Shown here in pieces: positions 50,260-58,620 of a stretch of DNA of 64,000 nt. The notes beneath the pieces were generated by a model. It saw only the letters and a list, made by a program, of their open reading frames with translations. It was not told where the DNA came from and made no database searches. The translations under genes and the position numbers were made by a program. The number at the start of each line of letters is the position of its first letter. The stretch's first letter is position 1. The DNA is from CAVPHV01 sp963821095 (GTDB taxonomy: Bacteria; Actinomycetota; Acidimicrobiia; Spongiisociales; UBA5794): contig CAWGCJ010000008.1 in NCBI GenBank assembly GCA_963821095.1, positions 124,001-188,000 on the forward strand, written 5' to 3'.

Positions 50260-52059
50260 ATGTCCATACCCGTTGTGAATGCCGCGGTCCGCGGCTCACG
50301 AGCCGGGCGGCGGCGCCTTCTTGCCCTTGTGGCGGTGTTTGCGCTTGCCGTCACCTCACTGGCCCTATTGTCCGACCCAGTCTCCGCAACCGGAGACCAC
50401 CACCGCCCGCCCTGGCACCGTAGAAACGTGCCCGTCCAGTTGTTGGCGTTCAACGACTACCACGGTCACCTCGAGGCCACCGGGAATGGCCCAGTCGGCG
50501 ACATCGCTGACACAGGCGGCGGAGAGTACCTAGCAACCATGCTCGCCACACTGCGCGAGGGCCACCGCAACACTCTGACAGTCGCCGCCGGCGACCTCAT
50601 CGGTGGCTCGCCGGCCTTTTCCGGCCTGTTCCACGACGAGCCGTCGGTTGAGTCGCTCAACGCCATGGGGCTCGACGTGTCGAGCGTCGGCAACCACGAG
50701 TTCGATGAAGGCGTCACCGAGCTGCTCCGCATGCAGGATGGCGGGTGTCATCCCGTCGATGGCTGCTACTTCCCGTCCGAGCCGTACGCCGGCGCCGATT
50801 TCCAGTGGCTCGCCGCCAACACCGTCAACGACGAAACCGGCAAGACGCCACTTCCGCCGTACTGGATCAAGAGGTTCAACGGAGTACCAGTCGCCTTCAT
50901 CGGTATGACGCTCGAGGCCACCGACACCCTCGTCGCGGCAGCGGGAATCGAGGGTTGGAGTTTCCTCGACGAGGCAGACACCGCCAACCGCCTGGTGCGC
51001 AAGCTGAAGAGGAGAGGTGTCGAGGCCTTTGTCGTGCTCCTGCACGAGGGTGGTTCACAGACTCCTCCCCCCGGCGACGTTGATGCCTGTGTCGGCATCT
51101 CCGGACCGATCGTGGAGATCAACGAGCGGCTCCATCCTGAGGTCGATGTGCTCATCACGGGTCACACCCACCTTCCCTACAACTGCACGCTGCCCGACAA
51201 GTGGGGCAGGCCCCGCATTGTCACGAGTGCCTACTCGTACGGCAGGGTGGTGTCGGAAGTGAACCTCGTTCTCGACAAGCGCACCAAAGATGTCCGCCGT
51301 TGGCGGAGTTCGGCGACGAACCATGTCGTCGATCAGTCGCTGCTCACTCCTGATCCTGCCGTGACGGCGGTGCTCGACAAATGGCAACCGCTCTTCGACG
51401 AATCCGGCAACATCCCGCTGGGGACGATCACCGCCGACATCAATCGCGGTGGTGACCCGACGGGCTCGGATCGTGGGGTCGAGTCGCCGGCAGGCAACCT
51501 AGTTGCCGACGCTCAGGCCTGGTCAACCTCGGCTAATGGCGCTCAGGTAGCGTTCATGAACCCGGGCGGAGTGCGGTCCGACCTGACGTATCTCGAGTCG
51601 GACGGTGAGGGCGACGGCGTCGTCACCTACGGTGAGGCGTTTACGTTCCAGCCATTCGGCAACACGCTGCTGACCTTCCCGATGACCGGCGCTCAGATCG
51701 TGTCGGTGCTCGAGGAGCAGTGTCAGCCGGCCGGTTCGAGCCGTCCGTTCCTGCACCTTGGTGTGTCGGATGGATTCACGTACGACCTGTCGACGAGTGT
51801 GGATGCTGTGGGCGACTGCGATTCCATCTCGATCAGCAACGTCATGGTGAATGGCGTGGCGTTGAACCTGGCTGAGAGCTACATCGTGACGGCGAACAAC
51901 TTCCTTGCCGATGGCGGGGACAACTTCGTCACCTTCGCTGACATCGATCCGGCGTCGCGACTCGATGGCGGCAACGATCTGGAGGCACTGGCCAACTACT
52001 TGGCTGCCTTCAGCCCGGTGCCCCCGCCACCGACTGATCGCGTCAACGAACTCCCGTAG
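50260..52059 (+). CDS. Secreted UshA-type 5'-nucleotidase / metallophosphoesterase (599 aa)
   Basis: A twin-Arg-like basic N-terminus and hydrophobic segment (LLALVAVFALAVTSLALL) give export. The metallophosphoesterase motifs are all present: LLAFNDYHGHLEA, TVAAGDLIGGSP, SSVGNHEFDEG, LLHEGG and LITGHTHLPYN. The C-terminal 5'-nucleotidase domain has LGTITADINRGGDPTGSDRG, ESPAGNLVADAQAW, AFMNPGGVRSDL and FQPFGNTLLTFPMTG. The expected activity is extracellular hydrolysis of nucleotides (or UDP-sugars) to nucleosides. GGGAGGGGGA precedes the ATG. It converges on the TIR-BMP gene across a shared terminator. Confidence 0.9.
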   Translation: MSIPVVNAAVRGSRAGRRRLLALVAVFALAVTSLALLSDPVSATGDHHRPPWHRRNVPVQLLAFNDYHGHLEATGNGPVGDIADTGGGEYLATMLATLREGHRNTLTVAAGDLIGGSPAFSGLFHDEPSVESLNAMGLDVSSVGNHEFDEGVTELLRMQDGGCHPVDGCYFPSEPYAGADFQWLAANTVNDETGKTPLPPYWIKRFNGVPVAFIGMTLEATDTLVAAAGIEGWSFLDEADTANRLVRKLKRRGVEAFVVLLHEGGSQTPPPGDVDACVGISGPIVEINERLHPEVDVLITGHTHLPYNCTLPDKWGRPRIVTSAYSYGRVVSEVNLVLDKRTKDVRRWRSSATNHVVDQSLLTPDPAVTAVLDKWQPLFDESGNIPLGTITADINRGGDPTGSDRGVESPAGNLVADAQAWSTSANGAQVAFMNPGGVRSDLTYLESDGEGDGVVTYGEAFTFQPFGNTLLTFPMTGAQIVSVLEEQCQPAGSSRPFLHLGVSDGFTYDLSTSVDAVGDCDSISISNVMVNGVALNLAESYIVTANNFLADGGDNFVTFADIDPASRLDGGNDLEALANYLAAFSPVPPPPTDRVNELP

Positions 52060-52076
52060 ACACAACCTGATGACGA

Positions 52077-52106
52077 TTGGGCCCGACCCGCAAGGGTCGG
52101 GCCCAA
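52077..52106. terminator. Bidirectional terminator between the 5'-nucleotidase and TIR-BMP genes
   Basis: TTGGGCCCGACCC / GGGTCGGGCCCAA, a perfect 13-bp stem with GCAA tetraloop, followed by CTTGTTTGTG. It lies 18 bp after the + strand stop and 29 bp beyond the - strand stop. Confidence 0.85.
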
Positions 52107-52134
52107 CTTGTTTGTGAGGGAAGGTCCCGATCGC

Positions 52135-54489
52135 TCAGCGCATGGGCGGACTCGATGGACGTATCACGCCTTCGATGATGAGCTGTCGGATCGTCTCGAG
52201 TTCGATCTTGATGTCGTCGGGGACGATTCGCTCAAACTGGTTCGGAGCGAGGCCGGCACCCTCGTTCATCAATTCGCCGACGAGGGGTTCGTTGGTGTGG
52301 TCGCCGGCCAGCGCATCGAAAACGGCTTCGTAGACGGTGGTGTGGACTCCCTTGGTGACCGAGGTGAGGTAGACCCCCGCATTCTCAGGGTCGGTCAGCG
52401 CCATGTCGACGTCGACTCCGATAACCATGAAGGTGCCAAGCTCAGATGCCAGAGCAGCTGATCCCCGGGCGACGGGGCCGGCAACAGGCATGATGATGTC
52501 CGCCCCTTGGTTCACGAGTTCCTGGGCGAAGGTCCGCCCCGCGTCCAGATCCTCGAAGTTGCCGGTGAAAAGTCCCTCGCGGGCCTCGGGATTCCACCCC
52601 AGTACCTCCACACGTGGCCGGCTTCCGCTCACGAGGTCTCCGAGTTCCGCCTTCTGGGTGTTGTAGAACTCAACGCCCTGGACGAAACCGTCCATGAATA
52701 CCGTTACCGGTGGGATGTCCATCCCGCCGAAGATGCCCACGATGCCGGTTTCCGTCATCGCGGCGGCCGTGTATCCGGCTAGGAACGAGGGCTGTTCCAT
52801 CGCGAACACCAGACCGCGGAGATTCGGTGGAGGCGATTCGTAGGCGAGGTCGACAATGGCAAACGCGATCTCGGGAGTGCTCTCCGCGGCGAGCAGCGTC
52901 GCCTCGCCCATGCTCCACCCGACGGTCACGATCACGTCGCAGCCTTGGTCGACGAACTCCTGGATGTTGGGCTCGTAGTCATCCGCGGAACTCGAATCGA
53001 GCAGCCGGGCTTGGGCGCCGGAATCTACTGCCGCCTGTTCGGCACCCTCCCACGCTGCAGCGTTGTAACCGCGGTCGCCGACGCCGGCAACATCGGCAAC
53101 GAGACAAACCAACTGGTCGGAGGTTGGCGCCACTTGCTCGTCGTCGGGAGCGGTTGTTGTGGCTTCTCCCGGCGCCGCAGTGGTGTTGGAGGCAATTGTC
53201 GTGTCTGTAGTGGAGTCGTCACCACCTCCTGTCGCGACCACGATTCCGATCACGCCCACGAGTGCGATCGCCGCAACGCCGGCCGCGATCCATCGCCACC
53301 TCGAGCCCGAACCTTCCGCCGTCGCCGATGCAGGTTCCGCCTCTGGTTCGGGGGTGGCTTCGGGTTGAGCCGCGTCGGGTGCCGAGGCGGCGACGGCTCC
53401 TGTTGCGCCGACGGGCGCCGACGGTTCAGCAGTTGCGGCAGGTGGTGACTGGACGCGTTCGGCGAGGGCGGTGGCCTGACCAAGCAGATCGTCGGGATCG
53501 CCGAACTCCGGGTTCGCTTCGGCAAGTTCGTTGAGGCCGGCGACAACCAGGGCCGGATTTCCGTCGCGCAGGTCCTGCTGCAGCTCTCGGTAGCGGCGGT
53601 CCGCCTCAGCTCCGGCCCGGGCCAGTTCGAGCTGCATCGCGACGTCCCGATAATCCGAGGCATCGGCGGTGAGCTGCTCGAATAGAGCGATGGCAACGGG
53701 CCACTCCCGAGCCTCGAGCGCGGCGGCGGCCCTGTCGTAGAGCGCGGCGAGTTGTAGTTCCTCTTCCTGAGTGATGTGTTGCTCTGCCCGGGTCTTCAGG
53801 TCGGTGCCGTACTCGAAGTCCGGATCGAGTTCGAGGATCTGATCGAAGCGAGTGATGACATCACTCCAGCGGGCATCGGTGTAGAGCACCTCCGCCTCGT
53901 CGTAGAGAGCGAGCGCTTGCTGCTTGCGCTGAGCAAGGGCGAGCAACTCGGCGGCGTCGGGTTGATCGGCGGCGAAGTCGGAACTCTCCGCCGCCAAGGG
54001 GCCGAGGATGGTGATGACACCATCCCAGTCGGCGGCGGCAGCCCGCCCTCGTGCGGCCCCCACCGCGAGTTCCATGGGGTCCGCCTGCTCGGGTTCGTCT
54101 GGTCCGATGATCTCGGTGAGGGCGTCGATCAGCTCGTCGAAACCGGCGTGATCAGTACCCGGTTCCCAGTCCCGCAGGTCGGCAGCCTGGATGCGGCGAA
54201 AGGCCAAGGGCACCTTCACGTCGTCCATCAGCACCGGGACGAGGACCGACCGTGCCGCTCCCTCGGCGGCCTCGGTCCGCACCCAGCGCGAGGTGGCCGC
54301 AGCCTCAGTCCATACGGCGAGGACCGCCTTTGACTCGTCGAGTGCTTCCTCGATGACCTCGTCGAAAGTCTTCCCGGGCGGGATCTTGCGGTCCCACCAC
54401 ACGGACCAACCGTGGTCGGTCAGTTCGCGGGCGAGCAGCGCGACCCGGTCTCGGTCCGCACTCGCATAGGCGACGAAGATGTCAGCCAC
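52135..54489 (-). CDS. TIR domain - helical repeats - TM - BMP/PnrA nucleoside-binding receptor-like protein (784 aa)
   Basis: Residues 3-130 are a TIR_2 domain: DIFVAYASADRDRVALLARE, WSVWWDRKIPPGKTFDEVIE, SRWVRTEAAEGAAR (Glu73 at the NADase position) and RRIQAADLRDW. Residues about 140-345 are TPR-like helices. A Pro/Ala/Glu linker leads to one membrane helix (about 398-420, WIAAGVAAIALVGVIGIVVA). Residues 458-775 are a BMP-family domain (LVCLVADVAGVGDRGYNAAA, VTVGWSMGEATLLAAE, IVGIFGGMDIPPV, MPVAGPVARGSAAL), the fold of PnrA/Med nucleoside-binding lipoproteins. The predicted topology is TIR inside and BMP outside. The GTG start has GAGGAGG upstream. It may be a nucleoside-sensing TIR receptor; no partner gene is on the same strand. 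Confidence 0.9.
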   Translation of the reverse strand: MADIFVAYASADRDRVALLARELTDHGWSVWWDRKIPPGKTFDEVIEEALDESKAVLAVWTEAAATSRWVRTEAAEGAARSVLVPVLMDDVKVPLAFRRIQAADLRDWEPGTDHAGFDELIDALTEIIGPDEPEQADPMELAVGAARGRAAAADWDGVITILGPLAAESSDFAADQPDAAELLALAQRKQQALALYDEAEVLYTDARWSDVITRFDQILELDPDFEYGTDLKTRAEQHITQEEELQLAALYDRAAAALEAREWPVAIALFEQLTADASDYRDVAMQLELARAGAEADRRYRELQQDLRDGNPALVVAGLNELAEANPEFGDPDDLLGQATALAERVQSPPAATAEPSAPVGATGAVAASAPDAAQPEATPEPEAEPASATAEGSGSRWRWIAAGVAAIALVGVIGIVVATGGGDDSTTDTTIASNTTAAPGEATTTAPDDEQVAPTSDQLVCLVADVAGVGDRGYNAAAWEGAEQAAVDSGAQARLLDSSSADDYEPNIQEFVDQGCDVIVTVGWSMGEATLLAAESTPEIAFAIVDLAYESPPPNLRGLVFAMEQPSFLAGYTAAAMTETGIVGIFGGMDIPPVTVFMDGFVQGVEFYNTQKAELGDLVSGSRPRVEVLGWNPEAREGLFTGNFEDLDAGRTFAQELVNQGADIIMPVAGPVARGSAALASELGTFMVIGVDVDMALTDPENAGVYLTSVTKGVHTTVYEAVFDALAGDHTNEPLVGELMNEGAGLAPNQFERIVPDDIKIELETIRQLIIEGVIRPSSPPMR

Positions 54490-54567
54490 GACGGCCTCCT
54501 CGGCTATTGAGGCAGCCTACGTCCGGCGGTGCATCGCCCGATAGGGCCGGTAAGCCCATACCCGAAC

Positions 54568-54607
54568 TTGCGTATTCCCCGGCCAGATATGGCCGGGGAA
54601 TACGCAA
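54568..54607. repeat. Hairpin repeat, copy 2 (17-bp perfect stem)
   Basis: TTGCGTATTCCCCGGCC / GGCCGGGGAATACGCAA with loop AGATAT, flanked by CGAAC before and GAACGG after, in the same orientation as 50089-50128. It lies between the TIR-BMP start and the end of the ABM-type membrane gene. Confidence 0.85.
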
Positions 54608-54617
54608 GAACGGGTGG

Positions 54618-55475
54618 TCAGCGGGTGAGCCAGTCGCCCAGCCAGCTGGTGACCCGTGGCATGAGGACGTAGGACAGGGCGAGGATGCCGAGAACGTTGC
54701 CAATGAACACGGCGAGCACCACGTTCATGTCGGGCGCGACCTGAATGCGCACGAGGGTGATCGTGAGCGCGGTCGGGAACAGGGCGATGAACACCGCAAT
54801 GGACTGTTTCCAGCGTTTTGGGCCCTGCGACTGGGACGCCTGTGCGGGGAACCAACCACCAAAACCGCCGACCACGTTCATCGTGCGATCACCCTCGACG
54901 AGCTGAGCGGTCTCGGCCAGCCACTCCGCTCTTGGTTCGGACTCGAGCCACGTGTCCAGCGCGGCTCGTGAGGCGAACGACGCAACGATGACGTGCTCAT
55001 CCTGAACCCCATCCACCGGCTGGAGCAGTTCCGAGCCCAAGAACCCGGCGAAGCCACTCATCCGTTCGACGACATCCTCATGGAGCCCAACGAAGGCTTC
55101 GTGATTGGCCGGGGCGATGAGCTGAGAGAACACGACCGTCACGGGTTCGGGGGCGGTTCGCAACCCGGCAACCCTCTGCTCGCGCCCGGGTTCTTCGATC
55201 AGCGCTTGGACCTCGGCGATGAGGGCTTGACGATCATCGGATTGCAGCCAAGCCTCGAGTTGCTGAACCGTCTTGAAGGAGTACACCGTGACCCACTCAC
55301 CGGGGTGCGACGGATGTGGTGGCTGGACGTCCGAGCCGAGGAATCCGGGATAGGTTTCGGCGTGGGAGCGAATCCGGCGGTCCCACTCCCGGAAGTCGCC
55401 TTCTCGACCGGGGACGACGCGGCGCGAGACCACCACGGTGGGTTCGGTCGATGTTGGTTCTTGGTCTGACGCCAT
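54618..55475 (-). CDS. ABM-superfamily membrane protein, COG3224-like (285 aa)
   Basis: Two ABM-type halves precede the membrane part: VVVSRRVVPGREGDFREWDR with GFLGSDVQPPHP, then TVVFSQLIAPANHEAFVGLH with GFLGSELLQPVDG. Two C-terminal hydrophobic helices follow (WKQSIAVFIALFPTALTITL and VVLAVFIGNVLGILALSYVL). This is the layout of COG3224 proteins (antibiotic-biosynthesis-monooxygenase superfamily with membrane tail). The start is the ATG at 55475. The activity is unknown; the hairpin repeat follows its stop. Confidence 0.8.
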   Translation of the reverse strand: MASDQEPTSTEPTVVVSRRVVPGREGDFREWDRRIRSHAETYPGFLGSDVQPPHPSHPGEWVTVYSFKTVQQLEAWLQSDDRQALIAEVQALIEEPGREQRVAGLRTAPEPVTVVFSQLIAPANHEAFVGLHEDVVERMSGFAGFLGSELLQPVDGVQDEHVIVASFASRAALDTWLESEPRAEWLAETAQLVEGDRTMNVVGGFGGWFPAQASQSQGPKRWKQSIAVFIALFPTALTITLVRIQVAPDMNVVLAVFIGNVLGILALSYVLMPRVTSWLGDWLTR

Positions 55476-55577
55476 GACGGAAGCGTAGGCACATGTGGAG
55501 TAGCCACCGACCGCAAGGCTCAATGGGAAGGCCCCGGCATCCGCCGCGGCCTTCCCATAGGTCAGGTCCTCATCTAC

Positions 55578-56276
55578 TCAGGACGTGGCGTCGCTGTTCC
55601 TGGAATCGGCTGGGCCGTCGTCTAGGGCGACTTCGTCTTGGACGCCGGCTACGACTGCGTCGACGTCGGCGTCGACCGCAGCATCGGTGGTGGCGACGGC
55701 AGTGACATCGTCTGCTACGGCCGCAGCCTGGTCGCCGGCAACCACGTCGGCATCGTCGACAACGAGCTCGTCTTCTGCTGCAGCTACGACGTCCTCATCA
55801 GACTGCAGAGCGTCGAGTGCGGCAAGCGACTCGCCCGTGAGCTCTTCGTAGAGCATCGTGCCCTCGAACCGCGCCATGGCGGCCTCGACGGCTGCCCACT
55901 CCACGTTCTCCGCCACTACGGCGAGGGCCGACTGGGTAGCGCCGAGCTTCTCGTCGACGAGACCGCGGATGTTGCGGCGCTGGTTGCTCCGACCGAAGCC
56001 GATCAGGCCACCGACGACAGCGCCGCCGATCGGGCCACCGAGCAGCAAGCCGATGCCAAGACCGATCGTTCCACCCTTCCAGGTGGCAACGTAGCCCTTG
56101 TTCTTGAGCTTGATCTTGCCCTTGTCGGTGCGGGTGAAGACGGCTGCATCGTGAATCTTGAGCCGATCGTGACCCTCGAGAGACTTGATGGTGTCAAAAG
56201 CCTCGTCGGCGGTTCCGAGACCGTCGTAGACCGCGACCACGAAGTCGTACGGCTTGTCGCCTGTGTACTTGCCCAT
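55578..56276 (-). CDS. DUF1269-type glycine-zipper membrane protein (232 aa)
   Basis: The N-terminal fold (DFVVAVYDGLGTADEAFDTI, KIHDAAVFTRTDKGKIKLKN) precedes a glycine-zipper hairpin (GTIGLGIGLLLGGPIGGAVV), as in DUF1269 proteins. The C-terminal quarter is an acidic Asp/Ala/Val low-complexity tail. A helical segment (NRRNIRGLVDEKLG-like) lies between. The start ATG at 56276 is preceded by GGGGAC. Function unknown; such proteins are often stress-induced. Confidence 0.78.
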   Translation of the reverse strand: MGKYTGDKPYDFVVAVYDGLGTADEAFDTIKSLEGHDRLKIHDAAVFTRTDKGKIKLKNKGYVATWKGGTIGLGIGLLLGGPIGGAVVGGLIGFGRSNQRRNIRGLVDEKLGATQSALAVVAENVEWAAVEAAMARFEGTMLYEELTGESLAALDALQSDEDVVAAAEDELVVDDADVVAGDQAAAVADDVTAVATTDAAVDADVDAVVAGVQDEVALDDGPADSRNSDATS

Positions 56277-56438
56277 ATGGGTCCCCTCCTCTGGGGTAGG
56301 AAGTTAAGTCGACCCACGCTAGCAAGGCCGGGGAGCGGGTCTGTCGCCGCGTGGGGGACACTCGGAGCAGGTGAGTACGCAGCGCGTCCGCCGTGGCAGC
56401 GTAGAGTGGGCGCTACCACGCATCAGGAGGTAGGCGGC

Positions 56439-56876
56439 ATGACCATGATTGGAAGACAGCAGCGCCCGGGAGTCGTGACGTTTGTTGGGATTGTTCTCTA
56501 TATCTCTGCGGCGATCTCCGCCGTGACGGCCCTCGTGGCCTTCCTCAACCGCAACGACGCCGATTTTGCCGCGAATGCCGGGGTCTCATCAGACGCACTA
56601 CTGGCGACGGCGGCCATTGAAGGCGCTCTCGCGCTTCTGCTGTTCCTGGTCGCCGGCGGCGTGATGTCGGGAATGAGGCTCTCGCGCATGCTCGTGGCGT
56701 TTGTCTACGGCGCCCGCATGTGTGTGGCGGTCTATTGGATGCTGACCCACCACGGTGGCGGTTTTGGCAGCGGAGGGCTGTTGACCGTGGGGATCGGCAT
56801 CTTCGTCCTCTGGGCGCTGTACGGCCATGCCGAATCCGCCCGCTACTTCAACAAGCTGCCTGCCCTGCGGGAGTAA
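56439..56876 (+). CDS. Small integral membrane protein (145 aa)
   Basis: Four hydrophobic helices (VTFVGIVLYISAAISAVTAL, LATAAIEGALALLLFLVAGG, MLVAFVYGARMCVAVYWMLT, LLTVGIGIFVLWALYG). There is no recognisable catalytic motif. The C-terminus HAESARYFNKLPALRE is the sort of tail seen in DUF4064/DUF2127-like proteins. The start is the ATG at 56439, with AGGAGG eight bases upstream. Confidence 0.7.
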   Translation: MTMIGRQQRPGVVTFVGIVLYISAAISAVTALVAFLNRNDADFAANAGVSSDALLATAAIEGALALLLFLVAGGVMSGMRLSRMLVAFVYGARMCVAVYWMLTHHGGGFGSGGLLTVGIGIFVLWALYGHAESARYFNKLPALRE

Positions 56877-56962
56877 CTCCGGTCGGCGGTGACATCATGG
56901 CCGGAACCTCGCCCGCCTACCTCGTGCGTTCTATGGGTAGGACTCGGAGAGGAGCCGGTCTG

Positions 56963-57793
56963 ATGAAGCCTTGTCCAAGGCGCTCTCGTAGCATGCTTGT
57001 TGCTGGTGCCGCCCTTGTTCTGATGGTCGCAGCGTGTGGCGACGACACCGGATCGACGGATACGACCGCGGTGACAACCACATCGCTTGCCCCCGCCTCG
57101 ACCACCGCCACCCCGGCCACAACCGCGACCTCCACGACCGACCCGACTACGACGACTACCGGGGCCCCGACCACGACAACGTCGTCGACCACCGCGGCGC
57201 CGACGACAACCACCTTGCCGGGCGAACCGATCGACGTCCCACCGTGGCGGGGTGACATCGTCGCCGTTGTCGGAGTTGCCCACGACGATGTCCTGAACGT
57301 TCGGGCTGCACCTGGGATCGACCAGGCCATCGTGGCGACACTCGACCCGCTCGAAGACAACGTCCTTGTGCTCGGCAACGCCCGCTCGCTGCCGAACTCG
57401 ATCTGGACCCAGGTGGAGCTCGATGGGGTGACCGGATGGGTGAATATCAGCTTCCTGGCCTACCTCGGCGACACCGACGACATCACGGCACGGCTCGTCA
57501 ACGACCTCGAAGCGACGCCCCGAGCGGAGACAATGCTCGACTTGGGCCTGATCGTGGCCGAGGCGCTCGCTTCGGAGGAGCCACGATCGCGCGTCGTCAT
57601 GTCGGTGGCGCCGACCGTCGGCGATCTCGGTGAGGTCACCTACGACGTCATTGGTCTCGGTGATGACTCGCTCTTCGGGGTCCGTCTCCACGTGTTCGGA
57701 ACGCCGGACGAAGGAGGCGAGGGCTTCGTGCTGAAGGCCGTGGAACGCACCCAACTGTGTGCCCGCGGCATCAGTGACGGCTTCTGCGTTTGA
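56963..57793 (+). CDS. SH3-type lipoprotein with Thr-rich linker (276 aa)
   Basis: Lipobox LMVAAC, a Thr/Ala/Ser-rich linker of about 70 residues, then a bacterial SH3 domain (VGVAHDDVLNVRAAPGIDQA, WTQVELDGVTGWVNISFLAY). The C-terminal region ends in a Cys pair (TQLCARGISDGFCV). SH3 domains of this type bind cell-wall peptides. GAGAGGAG precedes the ATG at 56963. The gene's end overlaps the upstream open frame of the next gene, but not its chosen start. Confidence 0.8.
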   Translation: MKPCPRRSRSMLVAGAALVLMVAACGDDTGSTDTTAVTTTSLAPASTTATPATTATSTTDPTTTTTGAPTTTTSSTTAAPTTTTLPGEPIDVPPWRGDIVAVVGVAHDDVLNVRAAPGIDQAIVATLDPLEDNVLVLGNARSLPNSIWTQVELDGVTGWVNISFLAYLGDTDDITARLVNDLEATPRAETMLDLGLIVAEALASEEPRSRVVMSVAPTVGDLGEVTYDVIGLGDDSLFGVRLHVFGTPDEGGEGFVLKAVERTQLCARGISDGFCV

Positions 57794-57848
57794 AGCAGCC
57801 GTAGCTGCCGGGTTGCTCCCTGACGGCGCATTCGCCATGCTCAGGGGT

Positions 57849-58607
57849 ATGAGCGCCGCAGACAACCCAGCCTTTCACCGAGCCCTCGCCGAGCACTTCC
57901 CGGGAGCCGTCCCCGAACGGGAGTTCCTCGAGTCGTCGGCCGGGGCACTCGCCGGCGAGGGGTTCACGACGAGCAACACGCTCGCCGGGATTGCCATCTG
58001 TCGCGACGAGATAGCGCACCCGATGCTGGTCGATGCTGAGGCGTTGTGGGGACCGGTCTTCAGTCTGGCAAGCCTGGCCGGCTTGCTGACCGCAGGCAGG
58101 ACTGGGTTGGCGGCTGCCGCCGGCCATATCCCCGTCGACGATGGTCGTCGGCATTTCGTCATGTACGCAATGGCGCACATTGCGGTCGGAGCTGACGGCA
58201 CCGTCGGCGTGGTGGAGCGTGCCGGCCTCTCCGGGCCGTCGAAGGCGTGTGGGGCACTGGTTGGGTTTCGCAATGAACTGCTCGACGGGGCTTTGAACAT
58301 CTCGGTCGATCCGCTCGACTTGGAACAGAGCTTTCTGAAGCTGCGCTTACTGCCGTTGATCCCCTACGGAATCGTCCCCGGTCTCGTCGAGTTGACCAAG
58401 CTCACCGCCGATGCCATCGAGGCGGACCTCTGGGCGATCTTCCGAAGCTTGAGGGATGCCGGCGAAGGCTTGGTGACCGATGGCGCCTTCTTCACGGGGG
58501 TCCAGGTTCACGGACCCGGCGGCACCAACTTCGTCTGGCCGCGTACCGGTCACCTCGAAGTCGACGGCGACCGAACCGAATTGGACCTCGCAGCGCTATC
58601 GGGTTGA
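57849..58607 (+). CDS. LCIB/LCIC-type (theta-class) carbonic anhydrase candidate (252 aa)
   Basis: The conserved pattern of the LCIB_C_CA family is visible: FTTSNTLAGIAICRDEIAHP (Cys51, Arg52, Asp53, Glu54), LWGPVFSLASLAGLLTAGRT, AAAGHIPVDDGRRHFVMYAM (His93), and SGPSKACGALVGFRN (Cys134). Cys51, His93 and Cys134 match the zinc ligands and Asp53/Arg52 the catalytic dyad of algal LCIB-type enzymes. It would interconvert CO2 and bicarbonate in the cytoplasm. The chosen start is the ATG at 57849; longer frames to 57759 overlap the lipoprotein gene. Confidence 0.75.
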   Translation: MSAADNPAFHRALAEHFPGAVPEREFLESSAGALAGEGFTTSNTLAGIAICRDEIAHPMLVDAEALWGPVFSLASLAGLLTAGRTGLAAAAGHIPVDDGRRHFVMYAMAHIAVGADGTVGVVERAGLSGPSKACGALVGFRNELLDGALNISVDPLDLEQSFLKLRLLPLIPYGIVPGLVELTKLTADAIEADLWAIFRSLRDAGEGLVTDGAFFTGVQVHGPGGTNFVWPRTGHLEVDGDRTELDLAALSG

Positions 58608-58620
58608 TGCCAAGCCGCGG

